From G963665495 sp963665495 (GTDB lineage: Bacteria > Desulfobacterota > Desulfovibrionia > Desulfovibrionales > Desulfovibrionaceae), in the NCBI GenBank assembly GCA_963665495.1, contig OY762289.1, positions 1,550,001-1,614,000 on the forward strand: a DNA stretch of 64,000 bases, read 5' to 3'. Positions 15,146 through 23,862 of the stretch are shown in pieces. A model generated the notes under the pieces. That model had not been told where the DNA came from. It made no database searches and saw only the letters and a program-made list of their open reading frames with translations. The first letter of the stretch is position 1, and every line of letters starts with the position of its first letter. Both the position numbers and the translations under genes were made by a program.

Positions 15146-17800
15146 ATGAAACGTGTGAATATCACCATTAACGGCCTGACCCGGCAGGTCGTCACCGATG
15201 ATACCAAAGTGTTGCTGGATTTGTTGCGCAAGGATCTGCAGCTGACCGGCGCAAAGCAGTCCTGTGACCGTAAAGGTCAGTGCGGCGCCTGTATGGTGAT
15301 CATCAATGGTAAAACAGCCTTTTCCTGCCTGACCAAAGTCAAGGATCTGGACGGCGCCAAGGTTATAACGGTCGAAGGGCTGGGTACTCCGGAGAATCCG
15401 CATCTTATTCAGCAGGCTTTTGTTTTGTCCGGTGCCATCCAATGCGGATTCTGTACGCCGGGTATGATCATGGCCACCAAGGCATTGCTCGACGTCAATC
15501 CGGATCCGAGTCCTGAAGAGATTAAAAAAGCCCTGCGCCGCAATCTTTGCCGCTGTACCGGCTATGTAAAAATTATCGAAGCCGTACAGCTTGCCGCCAA
15601 ATTTCTGCGTGGAGAGGCAACTCCGGAGAGCATGACTCCCGGACCGGATGCACCTGCTCTCGGCGTGTCCCATCCGAGGCGCTCTTCCATGGACAAAGCC
15701 TGCGGTACGGCGCATTTCACTGCGGACGTACTTATTCCCGATGCTCTTGAGCTTGCCGTACTGCGCAGCACAGTGCCTCATGCGCGTATCGTCAAACTGG
15801 ATACTTCCAAAGCGGAAGCCATGCCCGGCGTGGCAGGCGTAGTAACCGCCGCAGACATCAAAGGAACCAACATTCTTAAATATCTGCAGGACGACCGCCC
15901 CGTGTTGTGCAGCGACAAGGTCCATTACATCGGCGATCCGATTTGTATTGTGGGCGCCAGCACCAAAGCCCAGGCCGAAGCCGCTCTGGAAGCCATTGAA
16001 CTGGAACTGGAAGATCTGCCGATTTTGAAGAATCCTTTCCAGGCCATGGAAGACGGTCAGCTGCGCGTACATCCGGACAGGGAAAATCTTTGTTATGAGC
16101 AGCCCCAGATCAAAGGGGACGCGGACGCTGCTTTGAAAGATTCCACCGCTGTCATTGAAGCCCGCTTCACTACTCAAACCAACCACCAGGCTCCGTTGGA
16201 GCCTGAAGTCGCGGTAGCCTATTTTGAAGAAGATCCGGACGCCGACCAGCCCAAACTGGTGATGATCAGCCGCAGTATCAACATTCATTACCATATGAAG
16301 ATGCTGCAGGAAGCCGTTGCCTGGGAAAATATGGCCTATATTGAGCCCTTTTCCGGTGGCCAGTTCGGTATCCGTATTGATGTCATTTCCGAAGGCATTG
16401 CCGCCGCGGCCGCTGTCCACTTTCAGCAGGCCGTACGTTATATCCCCAGCCTGCATGAAAGCATGCTTCAGGCATCCAAGCGCCACGCATTTACTATGGA
16501 TGTGAAGCTGGCCGCCGATAAAGACGGCAAACTTACGGCTTATTGCAATGATTTCGTGGCCGACAACGGCGCTTATTACTCCATCGGGCATGTTGTCGTG
16601 TACCGCGCCATGCAGATGCTTTCCGGTTCGTACAACATCCCCAACGTCAAGGCACACGGCAAGCTGGTTTACACCAATAATCCGTGGGGTAGCGCGGCTC
16701 GCGGCGCAGGTGCTCCGCAGGCCAACTACGCGCTGGAATGCGCCATGGAAATGCTGGCCGATAAAATCGGTATGGATCCTTTTGAGTTCCGTCTCATTAA
16801 CTCGCTGCAGCCCGGCCAGACCAAATCCATTGGCGGCGTGGTAACTGAGTGGCCTTTCCCCGAACTGATGGAAAAAATGCGTCCGCATTACGAACGGGCA
16901 GTGGCGGAAGCCAAAGCAGCCAGTACGGATAAAGTTCTGCGCGGCGTTGGAATCGGTACGGGTGCCTTCGGCATCGGCGGTCCCAATGACAATGCGGTGG
17001 CGGCCGTAGAACTGGATGACGACGGTGGAGTCTCCGTCTATGCCGCAGCCGCGGATCCGGGCGAGGGCAACGAGTCCATGCTGCTGCAATTGACCGGCGC
17101 GTACATGGGCATGCCCCTGGATCGTATCCGCATCAACACCCGCAGCACCGAATTCACCGCTGCCAGCGGCGCCGCGGCAGGCAGCCGGATCACCTATATG
17201 ATAGGCAACGCGCTTATCAATGGCCTGGAACAGCTCAAGGCCGCCATGGATGAAACGGGCGCCGCCACAGGTGAAGAACTCAAGGCCGCTGGACGTCCTG
17301 TCCGCTACCTGGGCCGTAAGAAAACCGAAGTCGGTCCTTTGGATCCGAAGACCGGACAGGGACCCTCGTTCGAGTCTCAGGTGCATGCGGTGCAGCTTGC
17401 GGAACTCGAGGTGGAGGTTGAAACCGGAAAAGTACGTATGTTGAAAATGACCACGGCCGTTGACGCGGGAACCTTGATTCATCCGCAGAACCTGACGGGG
17501 CAGCTTGACGGCGGTATCGATATGGGTGTGGGCTGGGCTCTTCGCGAGGAATATGTCGCGGGTCAGACCAAAGACTGGGCCACGTTCAAGTTCCCGACCA
17601 TGGCTACCAGCTTCGACATGGAAACCATCATTCAGGAAACGCCGCGTCCTCAAGGGCCGCTCAAGGCAACGGGCATCGGCGAAATGTGCATGGTTCCCAC
17701 GGCTCCCGCAGTTATCAACGCGATATTCAATGCAACCGGCGCCTGGGTTATCGACTTGCCGGCCACACCGGACAAAGTACTGGCGGCAATGAAAAAATAG
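15146..17800 (+). CDS. mop: Molybdenum-containing aldehyde oxidoreductase
   Basis: Mop oxidises aldehydes to carboxylic acids with a molybdopterin-cytosine-dinucleotide cofactor, passing electrons to flavodoxin or ferredoxin. The 884-residue protein has a plant-type 2Fe-2S site (C40, C46, C49, C61), the second 2Fe-2S domain (C100, C103, C135, C137), then the large molybdenum domains with PFSGGQFG, SAARGAGAPQANYALE and the catalytic Glu in GIGE (about residue 846). As in Desulfovibrio gigas Mop (907 residues) the FAD domain of xanthine oxidases is absent. ATG 15146 has GAAGGAG upstream. It is followed by a DsrC-like protein and a cysteine desulfurase, possible sulfur donors for its cofactor. 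Confidence 0.95.
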   Translation: MKRVNITINGLTRQVVTDDTKVLLDLLRKDLQLTGAKQSCDRKGQCGACMVIINGKTAFSCLTKVKDLDGAKVITVEGLGTPENPHLIQQAFVLSGAIQCGFCTPGMIMATKALLDVNPDPSPEEIKKALRRNLCRCTGYVKIIEAVQLAAKFLRGEATPESMTPGPDAPALGVSHPRRSSMDKACGTAHFTADVLIPDALELAVLRSTVPHARIVKLDTSKAEAMPGVAGVVTAADIKGTNILKYLQDDRPVLCSDKVHYIGDPICIVGASTKAQAEAALEAIELELEDLPILKNPFQAMEDGQLRVHPDRENLCYEQPQIKGDADAALKDSTAVIEARFTTQTNHQAPLEPEVAVAYFEEDPDADQPKLVMISRSINIHYHMKMLQEAVAWENMAYIEPFSGGQFGIRIDVISEGIAAAAAVHFQQAVRYIPSLHESMLQASKRHAFTMDVKLAADKDGKLTAYCNDFVADNGAYYSIGHVVVYRAMQMLSGSYNIPNVKAHGKLVYTNNPWGSAARGAGAPQANYALECAMEMLADKIGMDPFEFRLINSLQPGQTKSIGGVVTEWPFPELMEKMRPHYERAVAEAKAASTDKVLRGVGIGTGAFGIGGPNDNAVAAVELDDDGGVSVYAAAADPGEGNESMLLQLTGAYMGMPLDRIRINTRSTEFTAASGAAAGSRITYMIGNALINGLEQLKAAMDETGAATGEELKAAGRPVRYLGRKKTEVGPLDPKTGQGPSFESQVHAVQLAELEVEVETGKVRMLKMTTAVDAGTLIHPQNLTGQLDGGIDMGVGWALREEYVAGQTKDWATFKFPTMATSFDMETIIQETPRPQGPLKATGIGEMCMVPTAPAVINAIFNATGAWVIDLPATPDKVLAAMKK

Positions 17801-17846
17801 ACTTGAAATAAGGTAAAACGTTCCACTCCTTGGACCTACGTTACTG

Positions 17847-17897
17847 CTGAGAGGGTGCCGGCCTGCCGTCCCCTGAATCTTGCGGGCATCCTCTCAG
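17847..17897 (+). terminator. Stem-loop after mop
   Basis: CTGAGAGG (17847-17854) pairs with CCTCTCAG (17890-17897), extended by TGCC/GGCA. There is no T run, so it may only partly separate mop from the downstream sulfur-transfer genes. Confidence 0.6.
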
Positions 17898-18016
17898 TTA
17901 CCAGTATGATGACATCATTTAAGTTCGTATTCTTCAGCTACAGTTGTTGCAGGAAACATCGTATTTAGAGTCTTCCTGCCAATGGCGGATCGTGGTAGCT
18001 TCCCGGTACGTTCGGG

Positions 18017-18394
18017 ATGATACAAAATAACGATACAGTGAAAGCAATGACCGAGACAGAACCTGCAGCATCCAACACGCGTATCCGTCAATTGGGAGGG
18101 CAAGAGATCGCCTTTGATGAGGAAGGCTATTTCATGGATGACACGCAATGGAGTGAAGACGCCTGCAGGGTGCTGGCCGCGGAAAGCGGGCTGCCGGATA
18201 TGCAGGAGGAGCACTGGCGTGTCTTGTACGCGTATCGTGATTTTTACGCGTATAACGGACGCGCTCCGCTCAACAAAGATCTCAAAGCGGCCACGGGAAT
18301 GAGCGTACTGGCCATGGAGCGTTTGTTTCCCGGCGGTCTTAAAAACGGCGCCCGGCGTCTCTGCGGATTGCCCAACCCCAAAACCTGCCAATGA
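18017..18394 (+). CDS. DsrC/TusE-family sulfur-carrier protein with unusual cysteine spacing
   Basis: The 125-residue product has the family layout: an early IAFDEEGYFMDDTQWSEDA, a helical middle (HWRVLYAYRDFYAYNGRAP) and the C-terminal GGLKNGARRLCGLPNPKTCQ. Family members carry sulfur on the penultimate cysteine (here C124). Dissimilatory DsrC has a second cysteine 11 residues earlier; here that place is Arg and a Cys sits 8 before (C116). It therefore looks like a DsrC-like trafficking protein, not canonical DsrC of sulfite reduction. It overlaps the next gene, a cysteine desulfurase, by 4 bp (ATGA), so the two probably work as donor and acceptor. ATG 18047 is an alternative start. Confidence 0.85.
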   Translation: MIQNNDTVKAMTETEPAASNTRIRQLGGQEIAFDEEGYFMDDTQWSEDACRVLAAESGLPDMQEEHWRVLYAYRDFYAYNGRAPLNKDLKAATGMSVLAMERLFPGGLKNGARRLCGLPNPKTCQ

Positions 18395-19548
18395 TATATC
18401 TAGACAACGCCGCAACATCTTTTCCCAAAAATGAAGCAGCCTTGCGTCAGGCCCTGGAACAATATCTGACTTTGGGCGCATCTCCCGGTCGCGGTGGGTA
18501 TGACAGGGCCGTGGAAGCGGAAGCGCTGGTGTCAGGAGCCCGTCGGGCCATCGCAGATTTTTTCGGCGCGCCTGCGGACAGCAGGGTCATTTTCGCAGCT
18601 AATGCGACGGATGCACTCAATACGCTCATTCAAGGGCTAGCGGGGGAGGGCGCTCATGTCCTGAGTACCCGTCTGGAGCACAATTCGGTGCTTCGACCGC
18701 TGCACCATATGCGCCGCAAAGGCGGGCTGGATTTTGATTTGCTGGCATTCGATACGCAGGGCTATCTTGACCCCCTGGCCGTACGGGAAGGCCTGCGGAC
18801 GGACAGCACAGCAGTCGTCATGACCCATGCGTCCAATGTGCTGGGAACGGTGCAGCCCGTGGAAGAGATAGGCGACATGCTGCGCAAACGCCAGGGGCAG
18901 AAGGTGGCTCTGTGCGTGGACGCATCCCAGAGTGCCGGAGTGATCCCCATCGACATGCAGGCGGCGAATATTTCCGCTTTGGCGTTCACCGGACATAAAA
19001 GTCTTGGCGGGCCCACTGGCATAGGTGCCCTGGTGCTAGCACCGGACTTGGACCTGCAACCCTCACGTTTCGGCGGTACGGGCGTGGACTCGAAAAATTT
19101 GTTCCAGCCGGACGAGTATCCGGCCCGTTTGGAATCCGGTACGCAGAATATGCTCGGCATACTGGCCTTGCATGCGTGTCTGCGCGAATTGACGCTGAAG
19201 GAACAGCAGCGCCGCCTGGCTCATGAAATGGGGCTGCTGCGGCGCCTGTATGACGGTTTAAGTGCTTTGTCCGGCATTACTGTTTATGGCGGCCGGGACA
19301 TGGAACGTCAGGTGCCGCTGCTCAGTTGTACGCTCGAGGGCATGGTTGCGGCGGACGTCGGCGCCATTCTGGATGGTGATTTCGAGATTGCCGTCCGTAC
19401 GGGATTGCACTGCGCGCCTCTGGTGCACGAAAGTCTGGGCACTGCGCCGCAAGGATCCGTCCGGTTCAGCCTGGGAAGTCAAAATACACCCGAACAGATT
19501 GATGCAGCCATACGGGCCATGCGGGAAATCGTTCAGTCCATAGAGTAG
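18391..19548 (+). CDS. Cysteine desulfurase (class V aminotransferase family)
   Basis: PLP-dependent enzyme that takes sulfur from L-cysteine as an enzyme persulfide. The 385-residue protein starts MIYLDNAATSFPKNEA, carries the PLP Lys in FTGHKSLGGPTG and the catalytic Cys in RTGLHCAPLVHESLGT, and is typical in length for SufS-like desulfurases. Its start overlaps the stop of the DsrC-like gene, so expression is coupled. Closeness to mop suggests supply of the sulfido ligand or of sulfur for molybdopterin; this is inference. A general Fe-S or tRNA-thiolation role cannot be excluded. Confidence 0.88.
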   Translation: MIYLDNAATSFPKNEAALRQALEQYLTLGASPGRGGYDRAVEAEALVSGARRAIADFFGAPADSRVIFAANATDALNTLIQGLAGEGAHVLSTRLEHNSVLRPLHHMRRKGGLDFDLLAFDTQGYLDPLAVREGLRTDSTAVVMTHASNVLGTVQPVEEIGDMLRKRQGQKVALCVDASQSAGVIPIDMQAANISALAFTGHKSLGGPTGIGALVLAPDLDLQPSRFGGTGVDSKNLFQPDEYPARLESGTQNMLGILALHACLRELTLKEQQRRLAHEMGLLRRLYDGLSALSGITVYGGRDMERQVPLLSCTLEGMVAADVGAILDGDFEIAVRTGLHCAPLVHESLGTAPQGSVRFSLGSQNTPEQIDAAIRAMREIVQSIE

Positions 19549-19823
19549 CGTCTGTCGCCGGAGACATTGCTTCGGCGTGCAGCATCCGGTGAAGGCACAT
19601 ACGGATAGGTGAACGTTTCTGATCGCTGTTTCACGCTTTTTTGAAATGACCAGATACATTTTCTTGATGGTCTCCTCTATTTTTTTGTGCTTTGCATTAC
19701 CCCGCAAGACTGCTGTTTCCTCTCCATTTCTTCCTCTTTAAGAGGCTAAACGAGCCAATAAAATTCTGCAAAAAGAGTTGGCAGGGCTGATTGTTGCATG
19801 GAGGATATTCAAATATGGGAAAA
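19549..19823. other. Intergenic region without a recognised gene
   Basis: Short ORFs on the minus strand here overlap the end of the cysteine desulfurase gene and show no family features. I see no strong terminator. Confidence 0.5.
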
Positions 19824-19852
19824 TTGACATCAAATTGCTACTCGGTTAAGTT
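19824..19852 (+). promoter_or_regulatory. Promoter of the TPR lipoprotein gene
   Basis: TTGACA (19824-19829) and TAAGTT (19847-19852) are 17 bp apart, about 20 bp before the start codon, leaving a very short leader. Confidence 0.55.
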
Positions 19853-19871
19853 TGCTTGAAGGATATTTGGT

Positions 19872-20492
19872 ATGCTGAAAAAGAACTATTATTTGATTAC
19901 AACGCTTTTTTTAGTGGTTATTATGTTTTCTTCTTGCTCCTACTTTTCTCCAAGTCCTGATGAATCAATCGACAATACTGATAAAGAGAAATGTATTGAG
20001 TCGATTAATAAAGGGTTGGCCTTGCAGGCTCAGAAACGCTATGATGATGCCCTGACGTCATTTCGCGAGGCCATCGAGTATGATAGATTCAGCACGGATG
20101 CCTATTTCTATGCTTCCTATGTAAGCTTTCTCTTGAAGGATATGGAAGGTGCATATTATTATGCAAACAGATCCACCAAGATTGATAAAGACTTTGCAGA
20201 CGGTTATCTGATGGCGTCCCAGGTTTTGCTGGATAGAAAGCGTTACAAGGATGCTCTTACAATGCTGAGCAGGCTAGTGGCTGTTCCACCAAAAAAGACA
20301 AATCATCTTTATAAAGACAGATTTTCTTTGTATTACAGGATGGGAATTTGCTACATTGGTTTGGCTCAGTATAAAACTGGATTGGATGCGTTGAAAAAAA
20401 GTGTTGAGTATTCTGAAAAAGAAGATGTGCCCAGTTCTTTGGTTCGAAGCGCCAAAGACATGATTCGAAAAGTAGAGCGGCGAATGCATTAA
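19872..20492 (+). CDS. TPR-containing lipoprotein
   Basis: The 206-residue protein has a lipoprotein signal (MLKKNYYLITTLFLVVIMFSSC, lipobox FSSC, lipidated Cys at residue 22). About four tetratricopeptide-like helical pairs follow from residue 40 on, for example INKGLALQAQKRYDDALTSF and YRMGICYIGLAQYKTGLDAL. It is likely membrane-attached and binds other proteins; no catalytic motif is seen. A PilF-like outer-membrane assembly role is possible but not shown by the neighbours. Confidence 0.82.
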   Translation: MLKKNYYLITTLFLVVIMFSSCSYFSPSPDESIDNTDKEKCIESINKGLALQAQKRYDDALTSFREAIEYDRFSTDAYFYASYVSFLLKDMEGAYYYANRSTKIDKDFADGYLMASQVLLDRKRYKDALTMLSRLVAVPPKKTNHLYKDRFSLYYRMGICYIGLAQYKTGLDALKKSVEYSEKEDVPSSLVRSAKDMIRKVERRMH

Positions 20493-20548
20493 GTGGTCAT
20501 TAGAAACAGCATAACGCGTTGGAATTATAAGGTGTTACGTGTTTTTAC

Positions 20549-21715
20549 ATGCAGAATATTACCTTTGATTTTCCTACACGTATTTTTCTGGGTAAAAAAG
20601 TTCTTTCCCGCATCGGCAGGGTCCTGTTTATGGCCCAGCATGCGCGCGTCGTCCTGGTAGCCGGGCAAGGTTCCATCCGTTCCAACGGAGTCTATGAGGC
20701 CGTCACCGCTTCTCTCGAAAAAAACGATATATTCTGGACCGAATATTGGGGCATAACCCCCAATCCGGATTGCAAACATGTCCTTGGCGTGCGGGATGCT
20801 GCGCGTACGTTCAACGCGGATGCCTTGCTGGCTGTGGGCGGCGGAAGCGTTATTGACACAACAAAGCTTGCAGCCGCTTCTTTGCAGGCTAAAACAAATA
20901 TTTGGGACATGGTTGATGAGCAGAATGATATTCTCGAGGCTCTGCCTTTGTATGCCGTCTGCACCTGTTCCGGCGCAGGAACAGAAGCAAGCTGCTCGGC
21001 CATTGTCAGTAATCCGTCAGTACGGCGTAAACGGGGAGTCAAAGGACCTGGACTCTGGCCCCAGGCTGCTTTTGTGGATCCCCGTACGCAATATGGCCTT
21101 CCCTGGCTCCAGACTCTGGCTGGTGGCATGGACGCGTTTGCACATTGTTTGGAGCATTATCTTTCCGGTGCTCTGGATCCGCAGCCCTGTGAGGTGTCCT
21201 TATCTCTTTGCGCGGGGTTGATGCGCAGTGTGCTGAACGCGCTGCGTACCCTGCAGCAGGATCCGGAAGCGTATACCGCGCGCGCCTCTCTGGCCTGGGC
21301 TTCCATTCTGGCTTTGAACGGCACTGCCGGGGCCGGTCTGGGGGGCGGTAACTGGGTATTGCACCTGGCCGCGCATGCTCTGGGCGCTCATTTTCCCCGT
21401 ATTCCGCATGGACTGGCAGTGGCGTCTTTGCTCCCCGTGTGGCTGCAGTTCGTTACAAAGCATTCTCCACATGCGGCCTCTCTTTTGGAGCGCAACCTGG
21501 AGGGCGCATTGCAGCCTGCATCCTCTTTGCAATCATTCAACACACTGAACGATTTTTTTTCGTGCCCAACGCTTCGGGATTTTGGCGTTTCCACTGCCGA
21601 TGTGGGAGGCATCGCTGCAACAGCGTATAGAGATGCTCAGGATCATCACAGTTCGGAACGTTTTTTCCTTTTGTCGGAAGCTATTTTTCAAGAGCTGATA
21701 TCCGGAGCTCTTTAA
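20549..21715 (+). CDS. Iron-containing alcohol dehydrogenase
   Basis: The 388-residue protein belongs to the group III Fe-dependent alcohol dehydrogenases, closest in motif pattern to butanol/lactaldehyde types. It has the nucleotide site LAVGGGSVIDTTK and the metal ligands in GGMDAFAHCLEHYL and HALGAHFPRIPHG. It interconverts an alcohol and an aldehyde with NAD(P)H. It could feed aldehydes to Mop about 3 kb upstream, but the genes are not in one operon. The substrate is unknown. Confidence 0.9.
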   Translation: MQNITFDFPTRIFLGKKVLSRIGRVLFMAQHARVVLVAGQGSIRSNGVYEAVTASLEKNDIFWTEYWGITPNPDCKHVLGVRDAARTFNADALLAVGGGSVIDTTKLAAASLQAKTNIWDMVDEQNDILEALPLYAVCTCSGAGTEASCSAIVSNPSVRRKRGVKGPGLWPQAAFVDPRTQYGLPWLQTLAGGMDAFAHCLEHYLSGALDPQPCEVSLSLCAGLMRSVLNALRTLQQDPEAYTARASLAWASILALNGTAGAGLGGGNWVLHLAAHALGAHFPRIPHGLAVASLLPVWLQFVTKHSPHAASLLERNLEGALQPASSLQSFNTLNDFFSCPTLRDFGVSTADVGGIAATAYRDAQDHHSSERFFLLSEAIFQELISGAL

Positions 21716-22051
21716 ATTTAAGTCATTTTTTTAGCCTGTTACACGTCTTTCAGTTTTTGAATCAGTGCCCGAAAGTTTTTAAGGCACTGTCCCATTCCGG
21801 TCATTTTACATTTTACAAAATAATTTATGGGTAATTACGGATTTTCTATGTAATTTTGACATGATTTTTGCTAGAGCTTTACCCAGGTGGAGAGATGTTC
21901 CTTTTTTTGACGCAGAACTAAAGCTCGGACCTGAAACTGACGAAAAGATATTTAGTCGCCGAATGAATAATACGAGGCAAGCTGCTGCGAGTTACGTGTT
22001 TAGCGGCTTTGGAACTGTCTATCGTTCGTTTACTAAATAAAGGACTTGATC
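21716..22051 (+). other. Intergenic region before the nonulosonate-type gene pair
   Basis: A hairpin CAGTGCC/GGCACTG (21763-21769/21783-21789) without a T run lies after the dehydrogenase gene. A TTGACA at 21856-21861 has no convincing -10 partner. No gene is seen. Confidence 0.4.
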
Positions 22052-22666
22052 ATGCTTCCTTTACAGAAGCGATACTTCAAACCGAGCAAAGACGCGCGTG
22101 TTTTGGCGATTCTGGAATCCTTGTCGCTGGAAAACGAGCTTTCGCAGTCGGAACTCGGCCGCCGGCTCAGACTCAGCGGGGCAATGGTCAATCAGTATCT
22201 CAAGGAACTCCAGGACGACCATCTTATTGAATACGAGGCAATAAACGGAAAAAGTTACCGCTACGTACTGACCGCCAAAGGTGAGCGAAAGCGACAAGTG
22301 CTGTTTTCCGGCTGTTCTACGGAAGCGATTCAGATATACGCGGCTTTGAAAGACCAGATCGCAGCCAAGTTGAAAATTTTGCAGGGAAAAAGAGTGGAAA
22401 AATGCGTGCTGTTCGGCGCGTCGGATACCTGCGAGGTGGTTTTAGGCGCGATGTCTCATACGTCACTCGAGGTAGTGGCCCTGTTGGATAATGATCCCAT
22501 AAAGCAGGGAAAACGGCTCCACGGGTATATCATTTCACCACCGCAGGTGCTGGAGACTATCACCTGTCAGGCGGTACTGATAACCTCGTATGCGCGGCAG
22601 GAAGAAATTCATGCCCAGATTGAGCCGCTCTGTTTGCAAAAAGGAATGGAGATAATGCGATTATGA
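22052..22666 (+). CDS. Winged-helix protein with a nucleotide-binding-like C-terminal domain
   Basis: The 204-residue protein starts with a helix-turn-helix (residues about 15-75: LSQSELGRRLRLSGAMVNQYLKELQDDHLIEYE). A Rossmann-like half follows (KRVEKCVLFGASDTCEVVLGAM ... VVALLDNDPIKQGKRLHGYIISPPQVL), as in PglD/CapD N-terminal or Rex/CoA-binding domains. DNA-binding control by a nucleotide or sugar nucleotide is plausible. It overlaps the NeuB-like gene by 4 bp, so it probably controls or assists that pathway. ATG 22052 follows AAAGGA with a 7-base spacer; the TTG at 22046 is less likely. Confidence 0.78.
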   Translation: MLPLQKRYFKPSKDARVLAILESLSLENELSQSELGRRLRLSGAMVNQYLKELQDDHLIEYEAINGKSYRYVLTAKGERKRQVLFSGCSTEAIQIYAALKDQIAAKLKILQGKRVEKCVLFGASDTCEVVLGAMSHTSLEVVALLDNDPIKQGKRLHGYIISPPQVLETITCQAVLITSYARQEEIHAQIEPLCLQKGMEIMRL

Positions 22667-23763
22667 AACATAAAGACACAATCCAACTCAATTCCGGCAG
22701 AGTAATCGGCCATGGCCATCCCTGTTTTATTGTCGCTGAAATAGGCAACAATCATCAGGGCGAAATAGCTCTGGCCAAGGAAATGGTCATTGCCGCGGCT
22801 GAAGCTGGTGCCCAGGCAGTCAAATTTCAAAAACGGGATATGGACGCTTTGTTCACGCGCGCAGGTCGTGAAGCTCCTTATGGTGGTCCCAACAGTTTTG
22901 CTCCGACTTATGGCGAACATCGCAACAAACTTGAGTTGAGCATTGAAGAGATGGCCGATTGCAAGGCGTTGGCCGATTCGTTGGGGCTCGTTTTCTTTGC
23001 TTCCGCCTGGGATTTTGTCAGTCTGGAACAGATGTTCGAACTTGATGTGGAGCTGCTCAAAATCTGTTCGGCGGACCTTGTGAACATTCCCATGCTGCGA
23101 CGTAGTGCGGCGAGCAATCTGCCGATTATCCTTTCCACCGGCATGAGTGATTGGGGTGATATCGATACGGCGGTGAACGAGCTGCGGCGTTATCATGAAA
23201 AAATCATTTTGCTTCATTGCAACAGTACGTATCCGTGTCCGGATGACCAGTTGGCGTTGCCGGTGATGAAACGGCTCAAAGACCGCTATGAATTGCCTGT
23301 GGGCTATTCGGGCCACGAATTGGGAATCGGTCCGAGTCTGGCCGCAGCTGTTCTGGGCGCATGCGTCATAGAACGCCATTTTACCCTGGATAAATCCATG
23401 CGGGGAACGGACCATAAGGTTTCGCTGGAACCGGCCGAGTTGAAACAACTCGTATCCATGGTACGGGAAGCCGAACTTGCCTGCCGCGTAACGAATAAGG
23501 TCATTTTTGAAGGGGAAGAAAAAGCGGCGTCTAAGTTACGTAAAAGCATTGTTTTTACGAGAGATCTTCCTGCCGGGCATATTCTCACTGAGGCGGATCT
23601 GACCGTCAAATGTCCGGGTACCGGAGTGTCGCCGGTTCATTGGGATGAAGTCGTAGGCGCGCGGCTTTGCTCCGGAGTCAGTTACGAACAGCAGTTGACC
23701 TGGGAGTGTCTGGCTCCCGAAGAGGTTGCTGATTGCGAAAACCTCGGCGAGCTGCTTAACTAA
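22663..23763 (+). CDS. N-acetylneuraminate synthase-like protein (NeuB family), copy 1
   Basis: NeuB-type enzymes condense phosphoenolpyruvate with an aldose to make nonulosonic acids. The 366-residue protein has FIVAEIGNNHQGEIALAK, VKFQKRDMD, FAPTYGEHRNKLELS, a barrel C-terminus with FTLDKSMRGTDHKVSLEP, and a SAF (antifreeze-like) domain from about residue 290 (RDLPAGHILTEADLTVKCPG). It is coupled to the winged-helix gene and followed by a glycosyltransferase. A paralogue lies at 38.2 kb. The acceptor sugar cannot be deduced. Confidence 0.88.
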   Translation: MKHKDTIQLNSGRVIGHGHPCFIVAEIGNNHQGEIALAKEMVIAAAEAGAQAVKFQKRDMDALFTRAGREAPYGGPNSFAPTYGEHRNKLELSIEEMADCKALADSLGLVFFASAWDFVSLEQMFELDVELLKICSADLVNIPMLRRSAASNLPIILSTGMSDWGDIDTAVNELRRYHEKIILLHCNSTYPCPDDQLALPVMKRLKDRYELPVGYSGHELGIGPSLAAAVLGACVIERHFTLDKSMRGTDHKVSLEPAELKQLVSMVREAELACRVTNKVIFEGEEKAASKLRKSIVFTRDLPAGHILTEADLTVKCPGTGVSPVHWDEVVGARLCSGVSYEQQLTWECLAPEEVADCENLGELLN

Positions 23764-23800
23764 TTCGCTGTAATTTTCCAAAACGTATTTTGTGACAGGG

Positions 23801-23827
23801 GACACGTTTCCTATACGGGAACGTGTC
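23801..23827 (+). terminator. Stem-loop after the first NeuB-like gene
   Basis: GACACGTT (23801-23808) pairs with AACGTGTC (23820-23827), followed by a short TTCTT. Possible weak terminator or attenuator before the glycosyltransferase. Confidence 0.5.
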
Positions 23828-23862
23828 TTCTTGCACGGAGATTGAATAGCCAGGTGAACTGT

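Noticed and set aside
15107..17653. 848-residue ORF on the minus strand opposite mop
   Set aside because: It lies wholly antisense to a clear mop gene, has no family motif, and its composition (rich in His, Gly, Arg, Phe) is typical of a shadow frame in G+C-rich coding DNA.
17847..17897. Thiamine-riboswitch-like CTGAGAG sequence after mop
   Set aside because: The word is part of a long simple stem; the second conserved arm of the TPP riboswitch is absent and no thiamine gene follows.
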